64,000 nt of DNA, from the NCBI GenBank assembly GCA_024998625.1, contig JACOEL010000023.1:1-64000 (forward strand), given 5' to 3'. Below are positions 8,727 through 17,369 of the stretch, in pieces. The DNA comes from Nitrospira sp. GTDB lineage: Bacteria > Nitrospirota > Nitrospiria > Nitrospirales > Nitrospiraceae. Under the pieces are notes generated by a model. It was not told the origin of the DNA. It was given only the letters and a program-made list of their open reading frames with translations, and did not search any database. Each line of letters begins with the position of its first letter. Position 1 is the stretch's first letter. Both the position numbers and the translations under genes were made by a program.

Positions 8727-9149
8727 ATGCTGGGGAGTGTGCCGGTGGCTACGAATCGCGCGAACAGGATCCTCTCGGTGGCTGGTCTGACGATACTGCT
8801 GTTGGCCTCCCCGGCAGCGGCGCAATCCGTCTCGAGTGTACGAGGTCTGGGGGGAGGGGTCGCGCCGCTGTTTGGTCTGGTGGGGCCGGGAAACCTCTAT
8901 ATCGATAACCAGGGGACGCAAGGGTACATATATAATTTGGGCAATAACTTCGAATCGTATAACTTCCGCAATCCGGCGACCGGGCGGGCCTGGAGCGGCG
9001 CCTTGATGACGCTCGGTCCGCAACTCTCGGTGGGGCTGATTCAGGGTGCGAATCAAGCTGGATCGCCCGTGGTCTTTCCACCCGTCCCGCGTGAGGCGGG
9101 GCCGCTCTCTCCCGTTCAGTCGGGTCTGCTCGACGACATCATTCCCTAG
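8727..9149 (+). CDS. Hypothetical secreted protein
   Basis: I do not recognise this protein. From the ATG at 8727 it is 140 residues with a basic N-terminus, a hydrophobic run and a signal-peptidase-type site ending in PAAAQS. The mature part is rich in Gly, Asn and Pro (for example GNLYIDNQGTQGYIYN and GNNFESYNFRNPATG). It is divergently transcribed from the TolC-type gene with an 87-bp gap. The frame is open to 8667 and other starts are possible. Its TAG stop overlaps the left end of the inverted-repeat element that follows. Confidence 0.55.
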   Translation: MLGSVPVATNRANRILSVAGLTILLLASPAAAQSVSSVRGLGGGVAPLFGLVGPGNLYIDNQGTQGYIYNLGNNFESYNFRNPATGRAWSGALMTLGPQLSVGLIQGANQAGSPVVFPPVPREAGPLSPVQSGLLDDIIP

Positions 9150-9325
9150 CCCGGACTATTTATGAATCCCTGCTTCGGCGTCCGATTCTGTCGCCCGGCG
9201 AGGCTGTTCTCGTTCGGCCTCCTCGACGGACTGCACGTACGCCTGCGTCGGCCTTACGTGCGAGCAGCCTCGGTGGGCTTCCGTCTCGAACGTCTCGCGA
9301 CGGCATTCATGAATAGTCCGGGCTA
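9147..9325. mobile_element. MITE-like element with 19-bp terminal inverted repeats
   Basis: The ends 9149-9167 (GCCCGGACTATTTATGAAT) and 9305-9323 are inverted copies with one mismatch. Both are flanked by TA (9147-9148 and 9324-9325), the target duplication typical of IS630/Tc1-type transposition. The 179-bp unit has no credible gene. The left TA and first base also form the stop codon of the preceding gene, so insertion may have set that protein's C-terminus. Confidence 0.5.
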
Positions 9326-9943
9326 AGCAGTATGTTGGATCACCTGCTCGGCCGCGTTGGCGGATGTGCCCCTGCGCCGGATGGTCTCGCCTTTCGATAC
9401 TCAATATTTTCCTGAACGAAGGTTTTCTTCTTTGTGGCGCCATGCGTCTGTCGTGATGGATGCGTGCGCGAGGCTTCGACGAAGGGGAGGGAATCGGGCG
9501 GAGGACATTGTCTGAGCGCAGAGCAGGAAATTTCTGTGGCGGTTTGGTTTGTCGATGCAAGCCTGTCACAGCCGATTCGGGCCGGGAACTGAATTATCAA
9601 CAGAATCCACAGCACACAGATCCATCGATGTACAGATGAAATGTTGCGTCGGTTATGCTAAGTTATTGATTAACAATTGTTTTGAATGCTTGTGTTCGTG
9701 AGTTTCACTCACGGGGCACACGACGGTACAACGCTTGCTTTGCCTTCCGGTCATCGCGAGCATTCACTCCATTTACATCAAGACGACAAAAACAATCAGC
9801 CCGTGTCAAAGATGTCAATTGAATCGGATAGGCAGAACAGAAAGAATGCGGCAGATGGTGGTGTGGCGCGGTGTGCGGTGTAAGGTTCGATGCCGTTTCC
9901 GGCACCGGCCGCTGACCGTTCAAGACTAGAAGGAGATGTCTCT
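9326..9943. other. Intergenic stretch without a convincing gene
   Basis: About 620 bp between the inverted-repeat element and the glycosyltransferase. Short open frames exist on both strands but lack ribosome-binding sites and coding-like composition. An AT-rich patch at about 9650-9685 (TTATTGATTAACAATTG) may be promoter sequence for the downstream genes, and a small hairpin (CGTGAG/CTCACG, five-base loop) lies near 9695-9712. Confidence 0.5.
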
Positions 9944-11017
9944 ATGAGGATTGCCCAGGTATCGCCGCTGTGGGAGAGCGTCCCTCCAAAGTTGTACGGA
10001 GGCACGGAACGCATCGTCTCCTACCTGACGGAAGAACTCGTCCGTCAAGGCCACCAGGTGACGTTGTTCGCCAGCGGTGATTCGGTCACGCGGGCAAAGC
10101 TGGAAGCCCCCTGCCAGCAGGCCTTGCGTTTGAACACCGGGATCTTCAATCGAGAAGCGCCGCTTATTCAGATGATGGAGCAGGTCTTTGCTTCCGCCGA
10201 CCAGTTCGACCTGATTCACTCCCATCTCGACTTTCTGGCATTTTCTCTCTCTCGCCGATGTCGTGTGCCCGTCGTGACGACGCTCCATGGCCGGCTGGAT
10301 TTGCCCGAACTCGTGCCGGTCTTCCGTGACTTTGCGGAGCTACCGCTGGTCTCCATTTCTGATTCGCAACGTCGGCCGTTGCCCTGGTGCAATTGGCAAA
10401 ACACCGTCTATCACGGCCTGCCGCACGACCTCTATAAATTCCATCCTGAGCCGGGCAAGTACTTGGCGTTCCTGGGGCGGGTCTCGCCGGAAAAGTGTCC
10501 GGATCAAGCGATCGAACTGGCCAAACGTGTCGGGATCCCCATGAAGATGGCGGCAAAGGTCGACCCGGCCGATCGGGCCTATTTCGAGCGGGTCGTCGAG
10601 CCCCTCCTCGACCATCCCTTGATCGAGTTTGTGGGAGAGATCACCGATGCGGAGAAGAGTGATTTTATCGGGAATGCCATCGGCCTGATCTGCCCTTACG
10701 ATTGGCCGGAGCCCTTCGGCCTCGTGTTGATCGAAAGTCTTGCATGTGGCACACCGGTTCTCGCCTACCGACGGGGATCCATCCCGGAAATTATCGGCCA
10801 CGGTGTCACCGGTTTCATCAGCGAAAATCTCGATGAAATGGTGAGCCAGGTCGACAAGCTTGGCACGATCGATCGTAACCGATGCCGGCAGGTGTTCGAT
10901 GAGCGGTTCACCGCCCAACGGATGACGAACGACTACGTGAAGATCTACCAGCAGTTAATCACCGATGCCGCTGCGCTCCCTGGTAAGTCCGGGCAGCAGC
11001 ACGCTTCGAACCTCTAG
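9944..11017 (+). CDS. Family 4 glycosyltransferase
   Basis: GT4 enzymes transfer a sugar from a nucleotide-sugar with retention of configuration. The 357-residue protein starts MRIAQVSPLW and has the N-terminal acceptor-side motif PPKLYGGTERIVSYL followed by HSHLD, and the C-terminal donor-side motifs FLGRVSPEK and PEPFGLVLIESLACGTPVLA, with the E-x7-E pattern of GT4. An upstream in-frame ATG (9890) lacks a ribosome-binding site; the ATG at 9944 follows AAGGAG. It lies 33 bp before an MFS exporter gene and a few kilobases upstream of an amylo-glucosidase, which hints at storage polysaccharide or oligosaccharide metabolism; the substrate is unknown. Confidence 0.88.
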   Translation: MRIAQVSPLWESVPPKLYGGTERIVSYLTEELVRQGHQVTLFASGDSVTRAKLEAPCQQALRLNTGIFNREAPLIQMMEQVFASADQFDLIHSHLDFLAFSLSRRCRVPVVTTLHGRLDLPELVPVFRDFAELPLVSISDSQRRPLPWCNWQNTVYHGLPHDLYKFHPEPGKYLAFLGRVSPEKCPDQAIELAKRVGIPMKMAAKVDPADRAYFERVVEPLLDHPLIEFVGEITDAEKSDFIGNAIGLICPYDWPEPFGLVLIESLACGTPVLAYRRGSIPEIIGHGVTGFISENLDEMVSQVDKLGTIDRNRCRQVFDERFTAQRMTNDYVKIYQQLITDAAALPGKSGQQHASNL

Positions 11018-11050
11018 TCAGCGCGACATTAACCTCGCGGAAGGACAAGC

Positions 11051-12331
11051 ATGGCAGCTGAGTCGCAATCTACCCCTGAGTCGAACGTCAACGGGTGGCG
11101 GTTATTGGGGACCCGTGATTTCGGCTGTCTCTGGGCTGGCCAGGTCGTCTCCCAGATCGGCGATGGTCTCAACAAGGTGGCGCTCCTTTGGTTCGTCTAT
11201 GAAATGACCGGGTCGGCGCTCAAGATGACCGCCATCGGGTTATTGCAGACGATTCCCCCCCTGGTCTTCGGTCCGTTGATCGGCGTCTACCTCGATTACC
11301 TCCCCAAGAAGACTGTCATGATTGTCGTCGATCTCTTGCGCACATTGATGGTGCTCCTGATCCCGCTCTTCTATGCGTTCGACATGTTGACGCTTGAGCG
11401 GTTGTACGTGCTGGTCTTCCTCATCTCCATTGTGTCCACAGTGTTCGGCCCGGCTCTGGCGTCCGCGGTGCCGCTGATCGTCCAGCGCTCGCAACTCACG
11501 ACGGCGAATGCGTTTCTCCAGAGCACCACCAACATCGGTGTCTTGCTGGGGCCGGCCATGAGCGGTTTGGGTATCGCGTTGATTGGCGCTCAAAATGTGC
11601 TTTATGTGGATGCTGCGACCTTTCTGGTGTCCGCGCTCTTCCTCCTGCCGATTCGTGTGCGAGACAGCCGGACGGTGAAGGGACTCGACGTGCTGGCGAC
11701 ACCCGTCATGCAGGACATGATGGTCGGATTCCGCTTCGTGTTCCTCCAACACCGAGTGGTATTCGCGCTGATGATTACCGCAGTGCTCTACAACCTGGCG
11801 ATCAGTGCCTTCGTATTCCTCCTCCCGGTGGTGGCGAAGGAGTTGTTGCAAGTCGGGCCCATGGAGCTGGGCTGGTTGTGGTCGGCCTTGGGCATCGGAA
11901 TGCTGGCGGCCTCTATTTGGCTGGCGCGGACGCCCCAGGGGAGCTTTCAGGATCGCATCGGCAAGATCGGGCGTTCTCTGACGATCGGCGGTATTGCGGT
12001 CTGTGCATTGGGACTGATTCAGACGCCTGTCCTGTTCAGTACGTTCTTGCTGATCGTTATCATCGGCGGAAGTACCTCGCTCTTCTACCCGGTCGTATGG
12101 GCCATGCTCCAGGAAGTTACCCCCGAACATTTGCTGGGACGCGTATTCACCACGTTCAGCGTCGGAGGGATGGCCTCCGCCATGGTCGGGATGGCCGGGT
12201 TTGGATGGGCCGCCGACACGCTCGGTCCGGCCGTAAGCCTCATCGGGATCGGACTGCTCTTATTGCTCACTGCGATGGTCACGGTGCAGGTAAGCCGCCG
12301 TGGCCACGTGGTGAGTCCGGCTGTTGCATAA
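11051..12331 (+). CDS. MFS exporter (MFS_3/EntS-like), copy 1
   Basis: The 426-residue protein has about twelve membrane segments and the N-terminal signature of EntS/macrolide-efflux type MFS proteins: FGCLWAGQVVSQIGDGLNKVAL, then the loop 2 motif LDYLPKKTVMIV. Members export siderophores, macrolides or unknown small molecules by proton antiport. The ATG is preceded by GGAAGGA. A paralogue with the same motifs lies 1.3 kb downstream beyond a BON-domain gene. The substrate cannot be told from the sequence. Confidence 0.85.
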   Translation: MAAESQSTPESNVNGWRLLGTRDFGCLWAGQVVSQIGDGLNKVALLWFVYEMTGSALKMTAIGLLQTIPPLVFGPLIGVYLDYLPKKTVMIVVDLLRTLMVLLIPLFYAFDMLTLERLYVLVFLISIVSTVFGPALASAVPLIVQRSQLTTANAFLQSTTNIGVLLGPAMSGLGIALIGAQNVLYVDAATFLVSALFLLPIRVRDSRTVKGLDVLATPVMQDMMVGFRFVFLQHRVVFALMITAVLYNLAISAFVFLLPVVAKELLQVGPMELGWLWSALGIGMLAASIWLARTPQGSFQDRIGKIGRSLTIGGIAVCALGLIQTPVLFSTFLLIVIIGGSTSLFYPVVWAMLQEVTPEHLLGRVFTTFSVGGMASAMVGMAGFGWAADTLGPAVSLIGIGLLLLLTAMVTVQVSRRGHVVSPAVA

Positions 12332-12562
12332 TTTTCTCCTCACATCGGCTTCGTATCGGCCTGCAGGGCACCTCAGCGGCGCCTGCGAGTCTCGTAGTGT
12401 CATGGCACGATCTTCGGGCGGGGCATTGTCGGTGTTGCTTTCTGCCCCTCCGTCGCGTATGTCTTTTCTTCCGGGGATGTTTCGTATGCCGAGATGCTGG
12501 TGAAGGCCGACTCTCGGTAATCGGCTTCGCAGTCTCGGTTCAATTCAATACATGAGGGGCAC

Positions 12563-13567
12563 ATGCCTATGCGGGTGATTCGAACCGTCTATGCGACAGG
12601 TGTCCTGGCGCTTTTCGCGGCGTTGGGAATGGGGAATGTGAATTGGTCTGCTCAGGCAGAATCGATGCCTGAGGGAAAGTCTGAAGCCCCGCCGGTGCCA
12701 CGACCGAAGGATCCCGATGCGAAGCTGAAGGAGCCGGAGTCCAAAGCGAAGGAGTCGGACTCGAAGCCTAAGGAATCAGACGCCAAGCCTCCTGAAAAAC
12801 TTAAAGAGGTGGATGCGAAACCCAGGGAACCGGAATCAAAAATAAAGGAACCGGAGGCGAAGGTCAAAGATCAGGAGCCGAAAGCCAAGGAGCCCGCGGC
12901 AAAGGGTAAGGATTCCGAACACAAGGCCAAAGAGGCCGAGCAGAAGTCTAAGGACCCGGAGCCTAAAGCAAAAGAACCTGATGCGGCGGCTGAACATCCC
13001 TGCCCAGCGGTGCCCCATGCGGCAGAGGTGAAACCGACAGTCGAGGGGCAGGTAGCTCCCGGAGAGCCTGGCGTAGGAGAACGCTCCAAGACGGCGGAGC
13101 CGGAGAGTAAAAAACCGATACGTTCGTCGATGGTCACGGCTAAGTTGGCCCTCATGGCGGATCCGCACCTGTTTCCCTATGACATCGAGGTGGATGCGAA
13201 GGACAAGGATCTCGTGCTGCTTGGGAAGGTGTCGCAGGAATCGGATAAGCGAGTGGCGACCGACATCGTACGATGTCTCGAAGGGGTGCACGCCGTCGAG
13301 AATCGACTCAAAGTTGAGCCGGATGCAGCCCATGGTCTCTTCGCGGAACGAGACAAGATCATCACGCAATTGGTGAAAGAGCGGTTCGAGAAGAGCAAAA
13401 CCTTGCAATCGGTCAAGTTCGATGTAAAAACTGAGGACGGCATCGTCACCCTTAACGGGGCGACGCGGTTCCAGATCATCGTACTCGAAGCGGCGCAAGC
13501 AGCCCGACAGGTTCCGGGTGTGCGTGCGGTGAACACCGATGCCGTGCGTTTGGTAGCCGGAGAATAG
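12563..13567 (+). CDS. Periplasmic BON-domain protein with Lys-Glu-Pro repeats
   Basis: The 334-residue product has a signal peptide (cleavage near AQAES), then about 110 residues of imperfect repeats built on K-x-K-E-P/S-x-(S/A/D)-K, highly charged and probably extended. The C-terminal 140 residues contain two BON-like domains: one with IEVDAKDKDLVLLGKV and VHAVENRLKVE, the other with VKFDVKTEDGIVTLNG and VPGVRAVNTDAV. BON domains bind phospholipid or envelope surfaces and occur in osmotic-stress proteins such as OsmY. It sits between two paralogous exporters. The repeat tract could span the periplasm, but its role is not known. Confidence 0.8.
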   Translation: MPMRVIRTVYATGVLALFAALGMGNVNWSAQAESMPEGKSEAPPVPRPKDPDAKLKEPESKAKESDSKPKESDAKPPEKLKEVDAKPREPESKIKEPEAKVKDQEPKAKEPAAKGKDSEHKAKEAEQKSKDPEPKAKEPDAAAEHPCPAVPHAAEVKPTVEGQVAPGEPGVGERSKTAEPESKKPIRSSMVTAKLALMADPHLFPYDIEVDAKDKDLVLLGKVSQESDKRVATDIVRCLEGVHAVENRLKVEPDAAHGLFAERDKIITQLVKERFEKSKTLQSVKFDVKTEDGIVTLNGATRFQIIVLEAAQAARQVPGVRAVNTDAVRLVAGE

Positions 13568-13622
13568 GAACGGTTCGTGACGACAGAGATACAGGAGGTC
13601 CGACACGCAGTCTGTTGACACT

Positions 13623-14963
13623 ATGGAACCACGGCACGTGAACGGAGGAGGAACGGGACGCCCCAACGTGAAGTGGTCGCCGCATCTGCTGACGCGCGAC
13701 TTCACGCTCGTCTGGTGGGGCCAGATGGTCTCGCAAGTCGGCGATGGTGTGTCGAAGCTCGCGTTGCTCTGGTTCGTCTACTCCATCACAGGTTCTCCTC
13801 TCAAGACCACCATGATCGGGCTGTTGCAGACCCTGCCGCCCATTCTGTTCGGTCCTTTCATCGGCGTCATCGTCGATCGCGTTCCCAAGAAACTCTTGCT
13901 GATCAGCAGCGACCTGATTCGCGCGCTGGTGCTAGGCGTGCTGCCCTGTTTGTTGCCGGTAGACTCGTTCAGTATCGAGCGGTTGTATCTCATGGTGTTC
14001 GTCCATGCGGTCGCCTCCGCGGTATTCGGTCCGGCATTGACTGCCGCCATTCCGTCCCTGGTCTCCCGCCACGAATTCACCGCCGCCAACGCGTTGCTGC
14101 AGACGACGACCAGCATCGGAATCATTGTCGGCCCGGCGCTGAGTGGCGTCGGAATCGCGACCATGAGTTCTCAGGAAGTGCTCTGTGTGAATGCGGTCAG
14201 CTATGTCATTTCCGCCGCCTGTTTTGCGTTCATTCGTTTTCCGCGGGCCGAATCTCAGCCGGCCGGCGGCGGCTCCCTGGCGGGAACCTTCAGTGATGTG
14301 CTGGATGGCTTCCACTATGTGCTCCATCGCCAACGGGTCATTTTGATGCTCGTCGGAGCGGCGTCCATGTATACCTTCGCCACGAGCGCCTTCAGCACGC
14401 TCTTTCCGGTGTTCGGCAAGAAGTTGCTGGACCTTGGCCCTATCGAGGTCGGGTACCTCTGGTCGGCATTCGGCATCGGGCTGTTGCTGGTGTCACTGGG
14501 GCTCGTCTCTCTGTCGGCCTGGTCCCTGCCTAAACGGATCCAGTTGATGGCGCTCTCCAGCTTCATCAGCGGCCTGGCGCTGCTCGGTTTAATTGTGACG
14601 TCGAATCGGTTGATCGCGGCGGCACTCATGGTCATCATTGGGATGGGGGCCGGGACGCTCACACCGGTGGCCTGGGGCGTGTTGCAGGAAATTGCCCCGG
14701 CATCGCTCCTGGGACGGGTGCTGGCGATTTACAACCTGGGCGCGATGACCTCCGCCATTGCCGGCATGACGATTTTCGGCTGGGTGACGCAGGAATTCGG
14801 CGAACGTCCCAGCGTGTTTGGGATCGGCGTGGGGTTATTCCTGTCGGCGCTGGTCTCGATGCGGGTGGCACGCTGGGTGCAGACTCATTGGGCGGAGGCG
14901 ACCGTTCCTGCTGAGGAGGAGCCGCAGTCTGTGGTCATGGTCACGCAGCCCACGAGTCATTAA
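13623..14963 (+). CDS. MFS exporter (MFS_3/EntS-like), copy 2
   Basis: A 446-residue, roughly twelve-segment transporter clearly paralogous to the upstream copy: both share WxGQxVSQ(V/I)GDG, ALLWFVY, a GLLQT-PP-(L/I)-FGP stretch, and VPKKxL/VMI-type loop residues. A basic N-terminus of about 25 residues differs between the two. It begins 55 bp after the BON-domain gene, so the three are probably cotranscribed. As for copy 1, the exported compound is unknown. Confidence 0.85.
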   Translation: MEPRHVNGGGTGRPNVKWSPHLLTRDFTLVWWGQMVSQVGDGVSKLALLWFVYSITGSPLKTTMIGLLQTLPPILFGPFIGVIVDRVPKKLLLISSDLIRALVLGVLPCLLPVDSFSIERLYLMVFVHAVASAVFGPALTAAIPSLVSRHEFTAANALLQTTTSIGIIVGPALSGVGIATMSSQEVLCVNAVSYVISAACFAFIRFPRAESQPAGGGSLAGTFSDVLDGFHYVLHRQRVILMLVGAASMYTFATSAFSTLFPVFGKKLLDLGPIEVGYLWSAFGIGLLLVSLGLVSLSAWSLPKRIQLMALSSFISGLALLGLIVTSNRLIAAALMVIIGMGAGTLTPVAWGVLQEIAPASLLGRVLAIYNLGAMTSAIAGMTIFGWVTQEFGERPSVFGIGVGLFLSALVSMRVARWVQTHWAEATVPAEEEPQSVVMVTQPTSH

Positions 14964-15113
14964 TATCATTCAGCGGGTGGTCGAGGGGATTGGCCTTCTC
15001 TGGAAGAGGAACCGGACGAGGCACAGCTTGAGTAGGGAAGAAACGGAACGAGCGCGTCGTGATGTCGGCCATGACTCGTCGCGTCGGTGATTCTGGGAGC
15101 AGGGGAGGAAGAC

Positions 15114-17279
15114 GTGGAAGAAATTATCAGTGTCAATGATCAGTTCTATATCCTGGCCAGTTCATCGATGGCGGATGATCGCACGCGCGTGCTCAAACAT
15201 GGAGAAACGTTCGGCGTCTACGATCGGTATGGGGATATCCAGCCGGTGGGTCGAGGAACCCAGGGTGTCTTTCACCAGGGGACTCGGTTTTTGTCGCGCC
15301 AGGAACTATTCCTGAATAATGACCGGCCGATGCTGCTCAGCTCAACGGTCAAGGAGGACAATGCCTTGCTGGCCGTGGACCTCACGAATCCGGACTTGTA
15401 TCGGGACGGGCGCATCTCAATTCCGCGCGGGAGTGTGCATGTATTTCGGTCGCGCTTCCTCTGGAACGGGGTGAGTTACGAACGCTTCCGATTGTCCAAC
15501 TACAGTCTGTCGACCGTGAAGATGACGTTATCGATCCGGTTTGAAGCAGACTTTGCGGATATCTTCGAGGTGCGTGGGAAAAAGCGTGAGCGGAAGGGGC
15601 GGATGCTGCCGAACGTGTTGCGGAGGGATCTGTTGGTGCTGAGATACGAAGGCCTCGATGAGGTGACCCGGCAGGCACGGATTCAGTTTACTCCGGAGCC
15701 GATGGAGATCACGGCTTCACAAGCCACCTTCGAAATTGAACTCGACCCGAAGGGGGAGACGGCGGTGGTGGTGATGGTGGCCTGCGATGTGGGGGACAGC
15801 CATCGGCCCCTGTTGGCGTACGATGCGGCCATGGCCGAAGCGGGACTGGCCTTTGGTGCAGAGCAGACCGAGGATTGCACGATTCAGACCTCCAATGCCC
15901 AATTCAATGAATGGTGGAATCGCTCGGTGTTGGATGTTCGCATGATGGTCACCGATACGAATGAGGGCCCCTACCCTTATGCCGGTGTGCCCTGGTTCAG
16001 CACGCCCTTCGGACGGGACGGGGTTATCACGGCGCTCGAATGTCTGTGGATCAGGCCGGAATTGGCCCGCGGCGTCCTGGCTTATCTGGCATCGACGCAG
16101 GCCAAAGAGGTGAACCCCGCTCAGGATGCCGAGCCGGGGAAGATCCTCCACGAGACCCGCAAAGGTGAGATGGCGGCGCTGAACGAGATTCCCTTCGGCC
16201 TCTACTACGGCAGTGTCGATTCCACGCCGCTGTTTCTGATGCTGGCCGGCGCCTATTACGAACGGACGGCCGATCTGGCGTTTATCCAGTCGATCTGGGC
16301 CAACCTCGAAGCGGCGCTGACCTGGATGGACACCTTCGGCGATCCCGACCGTGACGGGTTTGTGGAGTATGTACGGAAATCACCCACCGGTCTGGACAAT
16401 CAGGGCTGGAAAGATTCCCATGATTCGATTTCGCATGAGGACGGTTCGCTGGCTGAAGGACCGATCGCCCTGTGTGAAGTGCAAGGGTATGTGTACGACG
16501 CCAAAGTACAGGCGTCGAAGCTGGCAGATGCGCTGGGCTATATCGATCGTGCCAGTCAGCTTCGGCGGCAGGCGCGGTCGCTCAAGGAACGTTTCGAAGA
16601 GGCATTCTGGTGCGAGGAATCGTCAACCTATGCGCTTGCCCTGGATGGCCAGAAACGGCCCTGTCAGGTGAAGACATCCAACGCCGGCCACTGTCTCTAT
16701 ACGGGGATTGCAAGCGATGAGCATGCCAGGCGTGTGGCGGAGACGCTCATGTCGGATGAGCTGTTCAGCGGATGGGGTGTGCGGACCCTTGCCGATTCGG
16801 AGCGCCGGTATAATCCGATGTCCTACCATAACGGATCGATCTGGCCGCACGACAACGCCATGATTGCGGTCGGTCTCGCCCGGTACGGCCTCAAGTCCGG
16901 TGTGGAAAAAATCATGACCGGCATGTTCGAGGTCAGTCTCGTGCTCGACTTTCACCGCTTGCCGGAACTCTTCTGCGGATTCGTACGCAGACCGGGTCAA
17001 GGCCTGACGCGGTATCCGGTGGCCTGTAATCCTCAGGCCTGGGCTGCGGGGTCGGCCTTCATGGTGCTTCAGGCCTGTCTCGGCTTATCGATCATCGCCT
17101 CGGAGCAAAAGGTGGTGTTCAACCATCCGATCCTCCCGGAGTTCATCGACAAGATGCAGATCAAGAACTTGAAGGTGGGAACCGCCTCGGTGGACCTCCT
17201 GTTGCGGCGCCATGACCTCGATGTGGGCATCACGGTTATCCGCCGTGCCGGTAAAGTTGAAGTGGTCTCGGTGAAGTAG
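15114..17279 (+). CDS. Amylo-alpha-1,6-glucosidase / glycogen debranching-type glycoside hydrolase
   Basis: The N-terminal third is the beta-sandwich found in bacterial debranching-type proteins (VLKHGETFGVYDRYGDI, then FHQGTRFLSRQEL). The rest is an (alpha/alpha)6 barrel with PWFSTPFGRDG, NQGWKDSHDSI and YHNGSIWPHDNAM, which carry the likely catalytic acids and substrate contacts. Such enzymes cut alpha-1,6 branches or related alpha-glucosides. No signal peptide is seen, so it is cytoplasmic. The open frame starts at 15087, but the GTG at 15114 is preceded by GGGGAGGAAGAC at ideal spacing and gives 721 residues. It may act with the upstream GT4 enzyme; the true substrate could be another alpha-glucan or a glycoside. 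Confidence 0.85.
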   Translation: MEEIISVNDQFYILASSSMADDRTRVLKHGETFGVYDRYGDIQPVGRGTQGVFHQGTRFLSRQELFLNNDRPMLLSSTVKEDNALLAVDLTNPDLYRDGRISIPRGSVHVFRSRFLWNGVSYERFRLSNYSLSTVKMTLSIRFEADFADIFEVRGKKRERKGRMLPNVLRRDLLVLRYEGLDEVTRQARIQFTPEPMEITASQATFEIELDPKGETAVVVMVACDVGDSHRPLLAYDAAMAEAGLAFGAEQTEDCTIQTSNAQFNEWWNRSVLDVRMMVTDTNEGPYPYAGVPWFSTPFGRDGVITALECLWIRPELARGVLAYLASTQAKEVNPAQDAEPGKILHETRKGEMAALNEIPFGLYYGSVDSTPLFLMLAGAYYERTADLAFIQSIWANLEAALTWMDTFGDPDRDGFVEYVRKSPTGLDNQGWKDSHDSISHEDGSLAEGPIALCEVQGYVYDAKVQASKLADALGYIDRASQLRRQARSLKERFEEAFWCEESSTYALALDGQKRPCQVKTSNAGHCLYTGIASDEHARRVAETLMSDELFSGWGVRTLADSERRYNPMSYHNGSIWPHDNAMIAVGLARYGLKSGVEKIMTGMFEVSLVLDFHRLPELFCGFVRRPGQGLTRYPVACNPQAWAAGSAFMVLQACLGLSIIASEQKVVFNHPILPEFIDKMQIKNLKVGTASVDLLLRRHDLDVGITVIRRAGKVEVVSVK

Positions 17280-17369
17280 CGGCGCCTGCTCGAACGGTCG
17301 GCCGCTGCGTGCGGGCCGGATCGACAGCATCCGGTTGGGCGCAGAACGGCCTGCAAGCACGCTGAGGTG

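Noticed and set aside
9156-9569. 137-codon minus-strand frame across the inverted-repeat element
   Set aside because: Low-complexity basic protein without ribosome-binding site; the inverted ends explain the DNA better.
12836-13705. 289-codon open frame antisense to the BON gene
   Set aside because: It mirrors the Lys/Glu-rich repeats and is an artefact of codon composition.
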